Shown here piece by piece: positions 1-5,317 of a stretch of 5,317 nt of DNA (the first letter of the stretch is position 1; every line of letters begins with the position of its first letter). Below the pieces are notes generated by a model, which was not told the origin of the DNA, did not search any database, and saw only the letters and a list, made by a program, of their open reading frames with translations. This stretch comes from Pseudomonadota bacterium. Its GTDB lineage: Bacteria > Pseudomonadota > Alphaproteobacteria > Rhizobiales > Segnochrobactraceae. The stretch lies in the NCBI GenBank assembly GCA_023442215.1, contig JAEZMP010000513.1:1-5317 (forward strand). Reading direction: 5' to 3'. The position numbers were made by a program, and so were the translations under genes.

Positions 1-641
1 GCCATGACCTGCTCGAAGCCGTAGTGGCGCTCGATATGGTCGCGCAGCGACATGGACCCGGCGATAAGTCCCACCTTTCCCGCGCGCCGGCCCGCGAGGC
101 GGCCGACGAGGGACGCCGCCGTGCGGCCCGCGGCGAAATTGTCGATCCCCACGAACCGCGCCCGCCGCGTCGCCGGCAGATCCGAGACGAGCGTCAGCAC
201 CGTCACGCCGGAATCGGTGAGCGCGTTCACCGCCTCCGCCACCGCCGGATGGTCGAGCGCCACCAGCGCCACGCCGTCGACGCCGGAAGGAAGGCTCTCC
301 AGCGCGCGGGCCAGCGCGGCGCCGTCGAACACGTCGACCTGGGAAATGTCCAGCCGAACGCGCTCGCGCACCATGCGCTCCCCCGTGGCGCGGAACTCGG
401 CCTCCAGGATCTTCATGAAGTCGTTTTCGCCCGTCGGCAGGATGATGCGAAAATCGTAATCGCGTCCCCGGGCAAGCCGCGAGGCATGCCGGTCCGGCCG
501 GAAGTCGAGCTGCTTTATCGCTGTCTGAACCCGCTCGATGGTGCGCGCATGTACGCCGGCGCGCCCGTTCACCACCCGGTCCACGGTCGCAAGGCTTACA
601 CCGGCTTCTCGGGCGACATCTTCCAGTGTCATTTTGCCCAT
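1..641 (-). CDS. LacI-family transcriptional regulator, C-terminus cut off by window edge
   Basis: This is a DNA-binding repressor or activator that probably senses a sugar or similar small ligand. 213 residues are visible of a family usually about 330-350 long; the rest lies beyond base 1. Residues 4-26 form the LacI helix-turn-helix (MTLEDVAREAGVS, then TVDRVVNG). The hinge follows, ending in HASRLARG at 52-59 with the minor-groove leucine at L56. From about residue 62 a periplasmic-binding-protein-like ligand domain begins, with the typical VGIDNFAAGRTAA at 164-176. The recognition helix has Asp (TVDRV) where classical LacI proteins have Ser (TVSRV), a variant I associate with rhizobial sugar regulators. 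ATG at 641 is chosen because GGGAGG sits 9 bases upstream; ATG at 632 is in frame but too far from it. A terminator-like repeat separates it from the ligase gene upstream, so it is probably its own unit and controls something to the left. The ligand is unknown. Confidence 0.93.
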   Translation of the reverse strand, partial: MGKMTLEDVAREAGVSLATVDRVVNGRAGVHARTIERVQTAIKQLDFRPDRHASRLARGRDYDFRIILPTGENDFMKILEAEFRATGERMVRERVRLDISQVDVFDGAALARALESLPSGVDGVALVALDHPAVAEAVNALTDSGVTVLTLVSDLPATRRARFVGIDNFAAGRTAASLVGRLAGRRAGKVGLIAGSMSLRDHIERHYGFEQVM

Positions 642-650
642 GAGAGCCAA

Positions 651-656
651 CCTCCC
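651..656 (-). promoter_or_regulatory. Ribosome-binding site of the LacI-family gene
   Basis: On the minus strand this reads GGGAGG, a near-perfect Shine-Dalgarno, 9 bases before the ATG at 641-639. It decides the start over the internal ATG at 632-630, which would be 18 bases away. Confidence 0.75.
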
Positions 657-663
657 TGCACCC

Positions 664-692
664 GCTATATTGATCGCGGCTGATGTACGCAA
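664..692 (-). promoter_or_regulatory. Candidate sigma-70 promoter for the LacI-family gene
   Basis: On the minus strand TTGCGT (692-687) is followed after 17 bases by TATAGC (669-664). The -35 matches the consensus at its TTG and the -10 at its TATA, and the spacing is ideal. It lies in the 136-base gap downstream of the likely terminator of the ligase gene and about 10 bases before the ribosome-binding site, which would give a short leader. The match is partial and alphaproteobacterial promoters are loose, so this is only a candidate. Confidence 0.35.
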
Positions 693-743
693 GTCATTTT
701 GACGGCAGCCGCCTGCGTTTCCCTCACAACGTCGCGTCCGGAC

Positions 744-768
744 GGGAAAGGGCGGCCGCCGGCCGCCC
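744..768 (-). terminator. Probable intrinsic terminator of the aminotransferase-ligase operon
   Basis: Bases 750-758 and 760-768 are perfect 9-base inverted repeats (GGGCGGCCG and CGGCCGCCC) around a single central base. On the minus strand the hairpin starts 10 bases after the ligase stop codon and is followed by TTTCCC. The stem is entirely G/C and the position is what is expected of a terminator. The T tract is only three bases long, so termination may be partial or Rho-assisted. It lies before the LacI-family promoter region and supports separating the two units. Confidence 0.6.
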
Positions 769-777
769 CTGTGTCGC

Positions 778-2190
778 TCACACGGTTTCGAGATAGGTGC
801 GGTATTCGAGGGGCGAGATGTCGCGCGCGAACCGGGCATATTCGGCGCGCTTCAACGCCAGGAAGACATCGTGCATCACGGGCCCGAGCGCCTCGTCCCT
901 CAGGAACGTGGAGCCGGCCGCGCGCACGATGGCCGCGTGCCAGCTCGACGGAATTTCGTTCGTTCTGGCAGTGGCATAGCCATTTCCGGACACCGGCTCG
1001 CCCGGGTCGAGCGCACGGTCGATTCCCTGTCGCATGCCCGCCAGAATCGCGGCCCCGACGAGGTAGGGATTGGCATCCACGCCAGCGACGCGCTGTTCGA
1101 GGTGGCGGGTCGGCGCCGGCCCTGCCGGCAGGCGCACGGCGACGCTGCGGTTGTTGGTTCCCCAGTTCGGGGCGATCGGCGAGTAGCTTCCCGCGGAGAA
1201 CCGGCGCCAGGAATTCTGATGAGGTGCGAACACCAACATTCCATCGGCCATGGTGTCGAGCAGGCCCGCGACGGCGCTGGCGAGCAGCGGCACCACCTGC
1301 CCGTCGCGGTCGGCGAACAGGTTCGCGCCGGTCTCGTCGGCAAGGCTCGCGTGGAGGTGCATGCCGGAACCGGCCCTGTCGGCGAAGGGCTTCGCCATGA
1401 AGCTCGCGATCATTCCGTGACGCGCGGCGAGGCCCCGCAGCAGCCGCTTCAGCATCGCGAGGTCGTCGGCGGCGCGCAGCGCGTCGTCGCGGTGGCGCAG
1501 GGTCAGCTCGTACTGGCCGGGCGCATATTCGGAGATCATGGTCTCGACAGGCAGCCGCTGCGCCTCGGCGGCGCGGTACACGGCGTCGACTAACGGCTCC
1601 AGCCTGTCGAGTTCCTGCACGCCGTAGACCTGGATGGTGTCCGGCCGCTCGCCCGTCACCGGCAGCCTTGCCGGCTGCGGCGCTCCGTCGGCGCCGGGTT
1701 CCCGGTCGAGCAGATAGAACTCGAGCTCGAAGGCGAGCACCGGCCGGCGCCCCTGACGCCTCAGGCTCTCGTCCTGCCACGCCAGCACATGGCGCGGATC
1801 GGCCATCATCGGCGAACCGTCGAGTTCATGCAGCGTGAGCTGCACCTGCGCCCGCGGCGGCGATGTCCAGGGCATGACGACGAGCGAGCCCGGAACGGGC
1901 CACGCACGGCGGTCGGCATCGCCGTCCGACCAGACGAGGCCGGTTTCCTCCACGTCCTCGCCGGTCACGTCGAGGCCGAGGATCGAGCCCGGCAGATGGC
2001 GGCCGTTGCGATAGATCGCCATCAGTTCGTGGCGGCGCACGATCTTGCCCCGCCCGATGCCGTTGGCATCGTCGAGGACGAGATCGATCGCCACGATTTC
2101 CGGATGGGCATCGAGGAATTCCTGCGCTTCCTCCACGGGTGCTGCGCCGCGCGGGCGGATGGCCTCGGCATCGGGGGCCTGGATGCTCAT
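778..2190 (-). CDS. Glutamine-synthetase-family gamma-glutamyl-amine ligase (PuuA-like)
   Basis: A cytoplasmic ATP-dependent ligase of 470 aa, expected to join the gamma-carboxyl of glutamate to an amine via gamma-glutamyl phosphate. The N-terminal beta-grasp part (about 30-125) carries DDANGIGRGK at 40-49, like the D-x-NG-x-x-RGK of gamma-glutamylputrescine synthetases. The catalytic domain shows metal ligands in ELEFYL (155-160) and EYAPGQYEL (221-229), KPF at 267-269, GSGMHLH at 274-280, NWGTNNRSVAVRLP at 342-355 with substrate and phosphate arginines, and HLEQRVAGVDANPYL at 363-377. The length fits the family. The region where classical GlnA has its adenylylated Tyr (near 405) reads GNGYATAR, not the NLYDLPP motif, which argues against the housekeeping GlnA with its GlnE control. 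ATG at 2190 is chosen for its GGAGG at 7-base spacing and its ATGA overlap with the aminotransferase stop. The amine substrate is unknown: putrescine, another mono- or diamine and an amino acid are all possible. Confidence 0.93.
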   Translation of the reverse strand: MSIQAPDAEAIRPRGAAPVEEAQEFLDAHPEIVAIDLVLDDANGIGRGKIVRRHELMAIYRNGRHLPGSILGLDVTGEDVEETGLVWSDGDADRRAWPVPGSLVVMPWTSPPRAQVQLTLHELDGSPMMADPRHVLAWQDESLRRQGRRPVLAFELEFYLLDREPGADGAPQPARLPVTGERPDTIQVYGVQELDRLEPLVDAVYRAAEAQRLPVETMISEYAPGQYELTLRHRDDALRAADDLAMLKRLLRGLAARHGMIASFMAKPFADRAGSGMHLHASLADETGANLFADRDGQVVPLLASAVAGLLDTMADGMLVFAPHQNSWRRFSAGSYSPIAPNWGTNNRSVAVRLPAGPAPTRHLEQRVAGVDANPYLVGAAILAGMRQGIDRALDPGEPVSGNGYATARTNEIPSSWHAAIVRAAGSTFLRDEALGPVMHDVFLALKRAEYARFARDISPLEYRTYLETV

Positions 2191-3587
2191 CGGATCGCCT
2201 CCGCGGACGAGGAAAGCTCGGCCACCGCATCCGCGAACGCGGCGACGAACGCTGCCGCCTCTGCGTTCGTCACGCCGGGGCCGACGAGCACCATGTTGTG
2301 GAACGGGGTGAGCAGGAAGCCGCGGTTGAGCAGCATCATGTGCAGCGCCCGCTCGGTCTCGGGCATCGCCGCGGCACGGGCCTCGGCGGCGTTGCGCAGC
2401 GGCTCCGGCCGGAACACCACCTCGAGCCGCGCGCCGACCCGGGCGACGTGCCAAGGCAGGCCGAACGAGCGGATGACCGACGCCAGCCCCGCCTCGATCT
2501 CGGCGGCGCGGTCGAGCATCGCGGCATAGGCCTCTTCGGTCATGACCTCCTCAAGGCAGGCCCTGAGGCAGGCGAGTTGCAGCGCGCTGCCCGACAGCGT
2601 GGTGCCGATGCCGGAGTGGCCGTGCTCGTCGCGGTCGCGCGCCGCCGCGAACGCCTCGGAAACGGCCTGCGTCATGCCCCAGACTGCCGCCGGGACGCCC
2701 CCGGCGATCGGCTTGCCCATCACCATCAGGTCGGGTTCCAGCTCGTGAACGCGGGTGTAGCCGCCCGGCCCCGTGGAGAGCGTGTGGGTCTCGTCGATCA
2801 ACAGCAGCGTTCCGGCAGCGCGGGTCAGCGCGCGCAGCGCCTCGTGGAAGCCGGGTTCCGGCAGGATCATGCTGCAGTTCGTCATCACCGGTTCCGCGAT
2901 GACGCAGGCGACGTCTCCCGCGGAAAGCGCCTGCCGCAGGGCGTCGAGATCGTTGAACGGGATCGCCACCGTCGTCTGCGACAGGTCCGCGACCTGCCCG
3001 ATCAGGCTGCGGCGCGCGATGGTGCGGCCGTCGACGAGATCGACGAGGGTGTCCTCGACGGTGCCGTGATAGCAGCCGTCGAACACCAGCACCTTGGCGC
3101 GGCGTGTCACGGCGCGCGCAGTGCGGATGGCGAACCGGTTGGCGTCGCTCGCCGTGGTCGCCACCTGCCAGTGCGAGAGTCCGAAGCGCGCGGCCAGCAG
3201 GTCGCCGACCGCGAACGCATCGGCCGATGGCAGCATGAAGGTGAAGCCCCGGTTCGCAAGCCCGGCGAGGGCCCGCATCACCGGCGGTGGGGCGTGACCG
3301 AACATCGCGCCGGTGTCGCCGAGGCAGAAATCCGTCAGGCGGTTTCCGTCGATGTCGGCGATGTGCACGCCCTCGGCCTCGGCCACGACCATCGGAAATG
3401 GCATCGGCCAGTCGAGCATCCAGTGCAGCGGCACGTTGGCGATGAAGCCGGCGCCGCGGTTGCGGCACGTCGCCGATGAGCGGGGCCGGCGTTCGGAATA
3501 GACCGCGGCCTCGGCGGCATAGAGCGTCGCCGCGGCGCTTTCGAAGGCGTGGAACCTCGAGGCGGAATGATCGGGTTGGGAAGCCAT
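2187..3587 (-). CDS. Class III PLP-dependent aminotransferase, glutamate-1-semialdehyde-aminomutase-like
   Basis: A fold-type I PLP enzyme of 466 aa, expected to be cytosolic, that transfers an amino group between an amino donor and an aldehyde or keto acid. Signatures in order: the cofactor-phosphate loop region TTASDAN (144-150); GCYHG (171-175), whose Tyr stacks on PLP; AEP (231-233); LLIDETHT (262-269) with D265 for the pyridine nitrogen; GKPIAGG (291-297) with K292 as the Schiff-base lysine; and TTLSGSALQLA (329-339), as in aminomutase-type enzymes. About 40 N-terminal residues precede the core, making it longer than a true HemL (about 430). The context and the changed loop make tetrapyrrole synthesis unlikely. 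Databases would probably call it an 'aspartate aminotransferase family protein'. The ATG at 3587 has only a weak Shine-Dalgarno (ACGGAC), but the sequence further upstream looks non-coding. It is translationally coupled to the ligase. The substrate is unknown; an omega-amine or a product linked to the ligase is my inference. Confidence 0.92.
   Translation of the reverse strand: MASQPDHSASRFHAFESAAATLYAAEAAVYSERRPRSSATCRNRGAGFIANVPLHWMLDWPMPFPMVVAEAEGVHIADIDGNRLTDFCLGDTGAMFGHAPPPVMRALAGLANRGFTFMLPSADAFAVGDLLAARFGLSHWQVATTASDANRFAIRTARAVTRRAKVLVFDGCYHGTVEDTLVDLVDGRTIARRSLIGQVADLSQTTVAIPFNDLDALRQALSAGDVACVIAEPVMTNCSMILPEPGFHEALRALTRAAGTLLLIDETHTLSTGPGGYTRVHELEPDLMVMGKPIAGGVPAAVWGMTQAVSEAFAAARDRDEHGHSGIGTTLSGSALQLACLRACLEEVMTEEAYAAMLDRAAEIEAGLASVIRSFGLPWHVARVGARLEVVFRPEPLRNAAEARAAAMPETERALHMMLLNRGFLLTPFHNMVLVGPGVTNAEAAAFVAAFADAVAELSSSAEAIR
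2197..2202 (-). promoter_or_regulatory. Ribosome-binding site of the ligase gene, inside the aminotransferase 3' end
   Basis: On the minus strand this reads GGAGGC, with 7 bases between GGAGG and the ATG at 2190-2188. It lies in the last codons of the aminotransferase gene. It fixes the ligase start and rules out an 88-residue N-terminal extension that is open in the same frame but overlaps the aminotransferase. Confidence 0.75.
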
Positions 3588-3613
3588 GATGTCCGTTCGG
3601 CAGGCTGCGGGGC

Positions 3614-3638
3614 GTCCGGCCGCACGACTGCACCGGAC
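3614..3638 (-). promoter_or_regulatory. Inverted repeat upstream of the aminotransferase: operator or leader hairpin
   Basis: GTCCGG (3614-3619) and CCGGAC (3633-3638) are perfect 6-base arms 13 bases apart. On the minus strand an inner GCA-GTCG-TGC adds 3 pairs and a 4-base loop, so the transcript could fold into a two-part hairpin ending 26 bases before the aminotransferase ATG. It could equally be a dimer-binding operator, for example for the FCD regulator encoded just upstream. No experiment or family match identifies it. Confidence 0.35.
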
Positions 3639-3653
3639 CGCGTTTAAAGCGCG
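3639..3653 (-). promoter_or_regulatory. CGCG-TTTAAA-CGCG element, possible -10 region or operator
   Basis: An A/T-only core TTTAAA (3643-3648) in very GC-rich surroundings is flanked by CGCG arms (3639-3642 and 3650-3653). On the minus strand TTTAAA could serve as a -10 box for the aminotransferase, placing the start of transcription near the adjoining inverted repeat at 3614-3638. No acceptable -35 lies 16-18 bases upstream, so an activator-dependent promoter or a regulator site is as likely. The evidence is positional only. Confidence 0.25.
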
Positions 3654-3745
3654 CCGATCAAATCCGATTTCGAGACGGAAGCATAGCGGGCCGCGGCGCG
3701 ATCGATGCGGGCTCGGCGGGCTCATCACCGCCGCCGGAGCGCGTC

Positions 3746-4426
3746 TCAGCGCCGTGCCGACATCGCGGTGTCGAAGACCGACAGCCCGGACCGGATGTCC
3801 TCGGCAACCGCCGCCTTCAGCGCTTCAGGATCGCGTCGCTTGATGGCGGCGATGATGGCGGCATGCTGCAGCGGCGGCTCGGGCGTTCCCGCCATGCCAT
3901 AGACCGCGCGCATGAACGGGCCGAAGCGCATCCAGATGCGCTCAACGAGCGGAACGAGCACATGGGAGGGCGCGGCCCGGTAGATTTCGAAGTGGAACCG
4001 ATGGTTCGCCATCATGCCGATTTCGGCGTCGCCGCTGATGGCGGCCCGCCGCGCTATCGCGTCGTAGTCGTGCACGCGGCCAAGAAGGCCTCGGTCGACA
4101 TAGGGCATCGCCCGCACGGCGCAGGCCGGCTCCAGCAACAGCCGGGCCTGCATCAGTTCCTCGAAGCAATCGAGCGACAGCGGCGGCACCTCTATGCGGC
4201 TGTCCGACAAGAGAACCGCGCCCTCGGCGGCAAGCCGCCGCGTCGCCTCCCGCGCGGCCGCCGGGCCGATGCCGAAGGTCTCGGCGAGCGCGCGGACGCC
4301 GATGCCCTGACCGGGCATCAGGCGGCCGGCCGACAGACCGTCGCGGATCGCGGCATAGAGACGGTCCTCCTCCGGCAGGGACGGATCGACCGCGATGCCG
4401 TCGAGGCTGAACCCGTGCTCCTGCAT
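3746..4426 (-). CDS. GntR-family regulator, FadR/FCD subfamily
   Basis: A dimeric DNA-binding regulator, typically sensing a carboxylate or amino-acid-like metabolite. From ATG 4426 it has 226 aa, the usual FCD-family size. A winged helix-turn-helix spans about 18-80 (MPGQGIGVRALAETFGIG, then AAAREATRRLAAEGAV), followed by an all-helical FCD domain (about 88-220). The FCD metal site normally has Asp-x3-His plus two later His; here these positions appear as N141, H145, H188 and D210, so two of the four ligands differ. A start at 4543 would add 39 Arg/Pro-rich residues with no domain and a weaker G/C third-position bias than the body. Neither start has a good Shine-Dalgarno, so the choice of 4426 rests on family length and codon bias. 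It lies 158 bases before the aminotransferase on the same strand and is the most likely regulator of that operon; this is inferred from position. Confidence 0.9.
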   Translation of the reverse strand: MQEHGFSLDGIAVDPSLPEEDRLYAAIRDGLSAGRLMPGQGIGVRALAETFGIGPAAAREATRRLAAEGAVLLSDSRIEVPPLSLDCFEELMQARLLLEPACAVRAMPYVDRGLLGRVHDYDAIARRAAISGDAEIGMMANHRFHFEIYRAAPSHVLVPLVERIWMRFGPFMRAVYGMAGTPEPPLQHAAIIAAIKRRDPEALKAAVAEDIRSGLSVFDTAMSARR

Positions 4427-4610
4427 GGTGCCGCTGACCGGACGTGCGCGTCCACGCAGCGTCGACGCCCGCGGCAGTCGCGGCGACCGTCTCCGGACAG
4501 CGCCGCCTTCCGTCTCTCCGTCCGGTGGATATGCCTGCTTCATGTTACTTGCCCGCCGCGTTCCACCTGTCCGCCACGCGTGATCTGTTTCCGACGAAGC
4601 TCTCCGGCAG

Positions 4611-4623
4611 GAAGAACGTCTTC
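4611..4623. repeat. Short inverted repeat upstream of the GntR-family gene
   Basis: GAAGA and TCTTC form perfect 5-base arms around ACG in the 227-base gap between the LysR stop and the GntR start (110 bases if the 4543 start is used). It is a possible binding site for either regulator. It is short enough to occur by chance. I see no convincing promoter or terminator elsewhere in this gap. Confidence 0.2.
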
Positions 4624-4653
4624 TGATCTGGGCTTTCCCTCGCCGATATCAAG

Positions 4654-5317
4654 CTATCCCGGCATCAATTGCGCCGCGACGGCCTGATAGAGCACCTCCG
4701 CTGCCGGCGAGAGCTTCCTTCCTTTTGCCTTGATCAGCCCAAACGGCTCGACCATGACCCGCTCGGTCAGGGGTAGCTTGCAGAACTGCCCGGCCGACAT
4801 CATCAGGTCTGCGACCGAAGTCGCCATTGGCGCGATGGAATCGGTCTTGGCGGCCATCACCATCGTCATCAGGAACGAGCCGGTCGTGACGATGCGATCC
4901 GGGGGGGCGACGCCGTTGCGCACCATCATGGCCTCGAGGCTGCGCCGCAGCAGCGAGCCACGCGGCTGCAGCACCCAGTCGCGGTTCTCCAGGTCGCGCG
5001 GGGTCACCGCATCCAGCAAGGCCAGCGGATGGCCGGCGCGCACGACGAGGCACGCCTCCTCCGCCCCGACCTCGCGGTAGTCGAACGGTGCGGGATCGGC
5101 GAAGAACGGAATGCGAGCGATCACGAAGTCGAGGCGCGAGGCAAGCAGCGCCTCGGAAAGAACGTCGCTCGTCTCGACCTGCGCGAAGATCTCCAGCCGC
5201 GGCAGGCGGCGGCGCACGGACTCGATCGCCGCCACCAGAGCCTCGATGGCAGGCGCCATCACGGCTCCAACGGAAACGACGCCGCCCTCGCCGCCTTTCA
5301 GTGCAGCGATCTCGGAC
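4654..5317 (-). CDS. LysR-type transcriptional regulator, N-terminus cut off by window edge
   Basis: 220 C-terminal residues are visible of a family usually about 300 long; the winged helix-turn-helix lies beyond base 5317. The fragment opens with the linker leading into the effector domain (EIAALKGGEGGVVSVGAV, the usual x-G-x-V-x-x-G-x pattern) and continues as a type 2 periplasmic-binding-like domain: ETSDVLSEALLASRLDFVIAR at 49-69, VVRAGHPLAL at 91-100, WVLQPRGS at 114-121, and the ending PFGLIKAKGRKLSPAAEVLY at 191-210. The style recalls the GbpR-type subgroup of sugar-related LysR regulators, from memory only. GTG 5262 and ATG 5259 are in frame but lie inside the domain and are not starts. 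It is on the same strand as the other genes. LysR regulators often control a divergent neighbour, which would lie to the right of this window. The ligand and target are unknown. Confidence 0.92.
   Translation of the reverse strand, partial: SEIAALKGGEGGVVSVGAVMAPAIEALVAAIESVRRRLPRLEIFAQVETSDVLSEALLASRLDFVIARIPFFADPAPFDYREVGAEEACLVVRAGHPLALLDAVTPRDLENRDWVLQPRGSLLRRSLEAMMVRNGVAPPDRIVTTGSFLMTMVMAAKTDSIAPMATSVADLMMSAGQFCKLPLTERVMVEPFGLIKAKGRKLSPAAEVLYQAVAAQLMPG

Noticed and set aside
24..683. A 219-codon plus-strand open frame opposite the LacI-family gene
   Set aside because: No recognisable domain and Arg-rich. The minus strand encodes a clear LacI helix-turn-helix and ligand domain.
665..1780. 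A 371-codon minus-strand open frame overlapping the ligase in another frame
   Set aside because: Arg/Ala-rich with no domain. The overlapping frame 778-2190 carries all glutamine-synthetase-family motifs.
2191..2454. Upstream extension of the ligase frame to ATG 2454
   Set aside because: It would lie wholly within the aminotransferase coding region in another frame, and ATG 2190 has a proper Shine-Dalgarno and the family's usual N-terminus.
2139..3479. A 446-codon plus-strand open frame opposite the aminotransferase
   Set aside because: Its product is a Arg/Gly/Ala/His-rich sequence with no domain, typical of the antisense of a high-GC gene. The minus-strand frame encodes a full set of class III aminotransferase motifs.
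2187..3587. Assignment of the aminotransferase as HemL (tetrapyrrole synthesis)
   Set aside because: It is longer, has an altered phosphate-binding loop, and is coupled to a gamma-glutamyl ligase next to a catabolic-type regulator.
3588..3728. Aminotransferase start at ATG 3728, adding 47 residues
   Set aside because: The extra segment is Arg/Pro-rich, contains the inverted repeat and A/T element, and has no family counterpart that I recognise.
3863..4687. A 274-codon plus-strand open frame opposite the GntR-family gene
   Set aside because: Composition is that of an antisense shadow (His/Arg/Gly-rich), it has no domain, and it runs across the end of the LysR gene.
4654..5262. A short complete LysR-like gene starting at GTG 5262
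   Set aside because: The frame stays open to base 5317 with the conserved residues that precede the effector domain, so this is an edge-truncated full LysR gene and not a free-standing domain.

Overview
The window is about two-thirds G+C, with dense coding and strongly G/C-biased third codon positions. Together with the gene families present, this suggests an alphaproteobacterium, most likely of the Hyphomicrobiales (rhizobial) type. That placement is an inference from composition and protein style, because the window holds no phylogenetic marker. All five genes lie on the minus strand, so transcription runs from high to low coordinates.

In transcription order the genes are: the C-terminal two-thirds of a LysR-type regulator (4654-5317, running off the right edge); a GntR regulator of the FadR/FCD subfamily (3746-4426, with a possible upstream start at 4543); a class III PLP-dependent aminotransferase of the glutamate-1-semialdehyde-aminomutase-like type (2187-3587); a glutamine-synthetase-family gamma-glutamyl ligase resembling PuuA-type enzymes (778-2190); and the N-terminal two-thirds of a LacI-type regulator (1-641, running off the left edge). 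No stretch longer than 300 bases lacks a gene. The gaps are 642-777, 3588-3745 and 4427-4653.

The functional core is the aminotransferase-ligase pair. The aminotransferase stop and the ligase start overlap as ATGA, with the ligase Shine-Dalgarno inside the end of the aminotransferase, so the two are almost certainly co-transcribed and translationally coupled. A strong GC-rich inverted repeat 10 bases after the ligase stop probably ends this unit. The pair looks like part of an amine or amino-acid utilisation route in which one enzyme gamma-glutamylates an amino group and the other moves an amino group through PLP. The substrate cannot be read from the sequence, and the expected partners (aldehyde dehydrogenase, gamma-glutamyl hydrolase, transporter) are not in the window. 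The FCD regulator immediately upstream is the best candidate for local control. The 158-base gap before the aminotransferase holds a 25-base inverted repeat that could be its operator or a 5'-leader hairpin.

The LacI gene has its own ribosome-binding site, a candidate promoter and a terminator upstream of it. It therefore probably belongs to a neighbouring, likely sugar-related, unit to the left. I see no mobile element, CRISPR array, tRNA or rRNA. The window reads as an ordinary accessory metabolic locus whose main open question is the substrate of the coupled enzyme pair.
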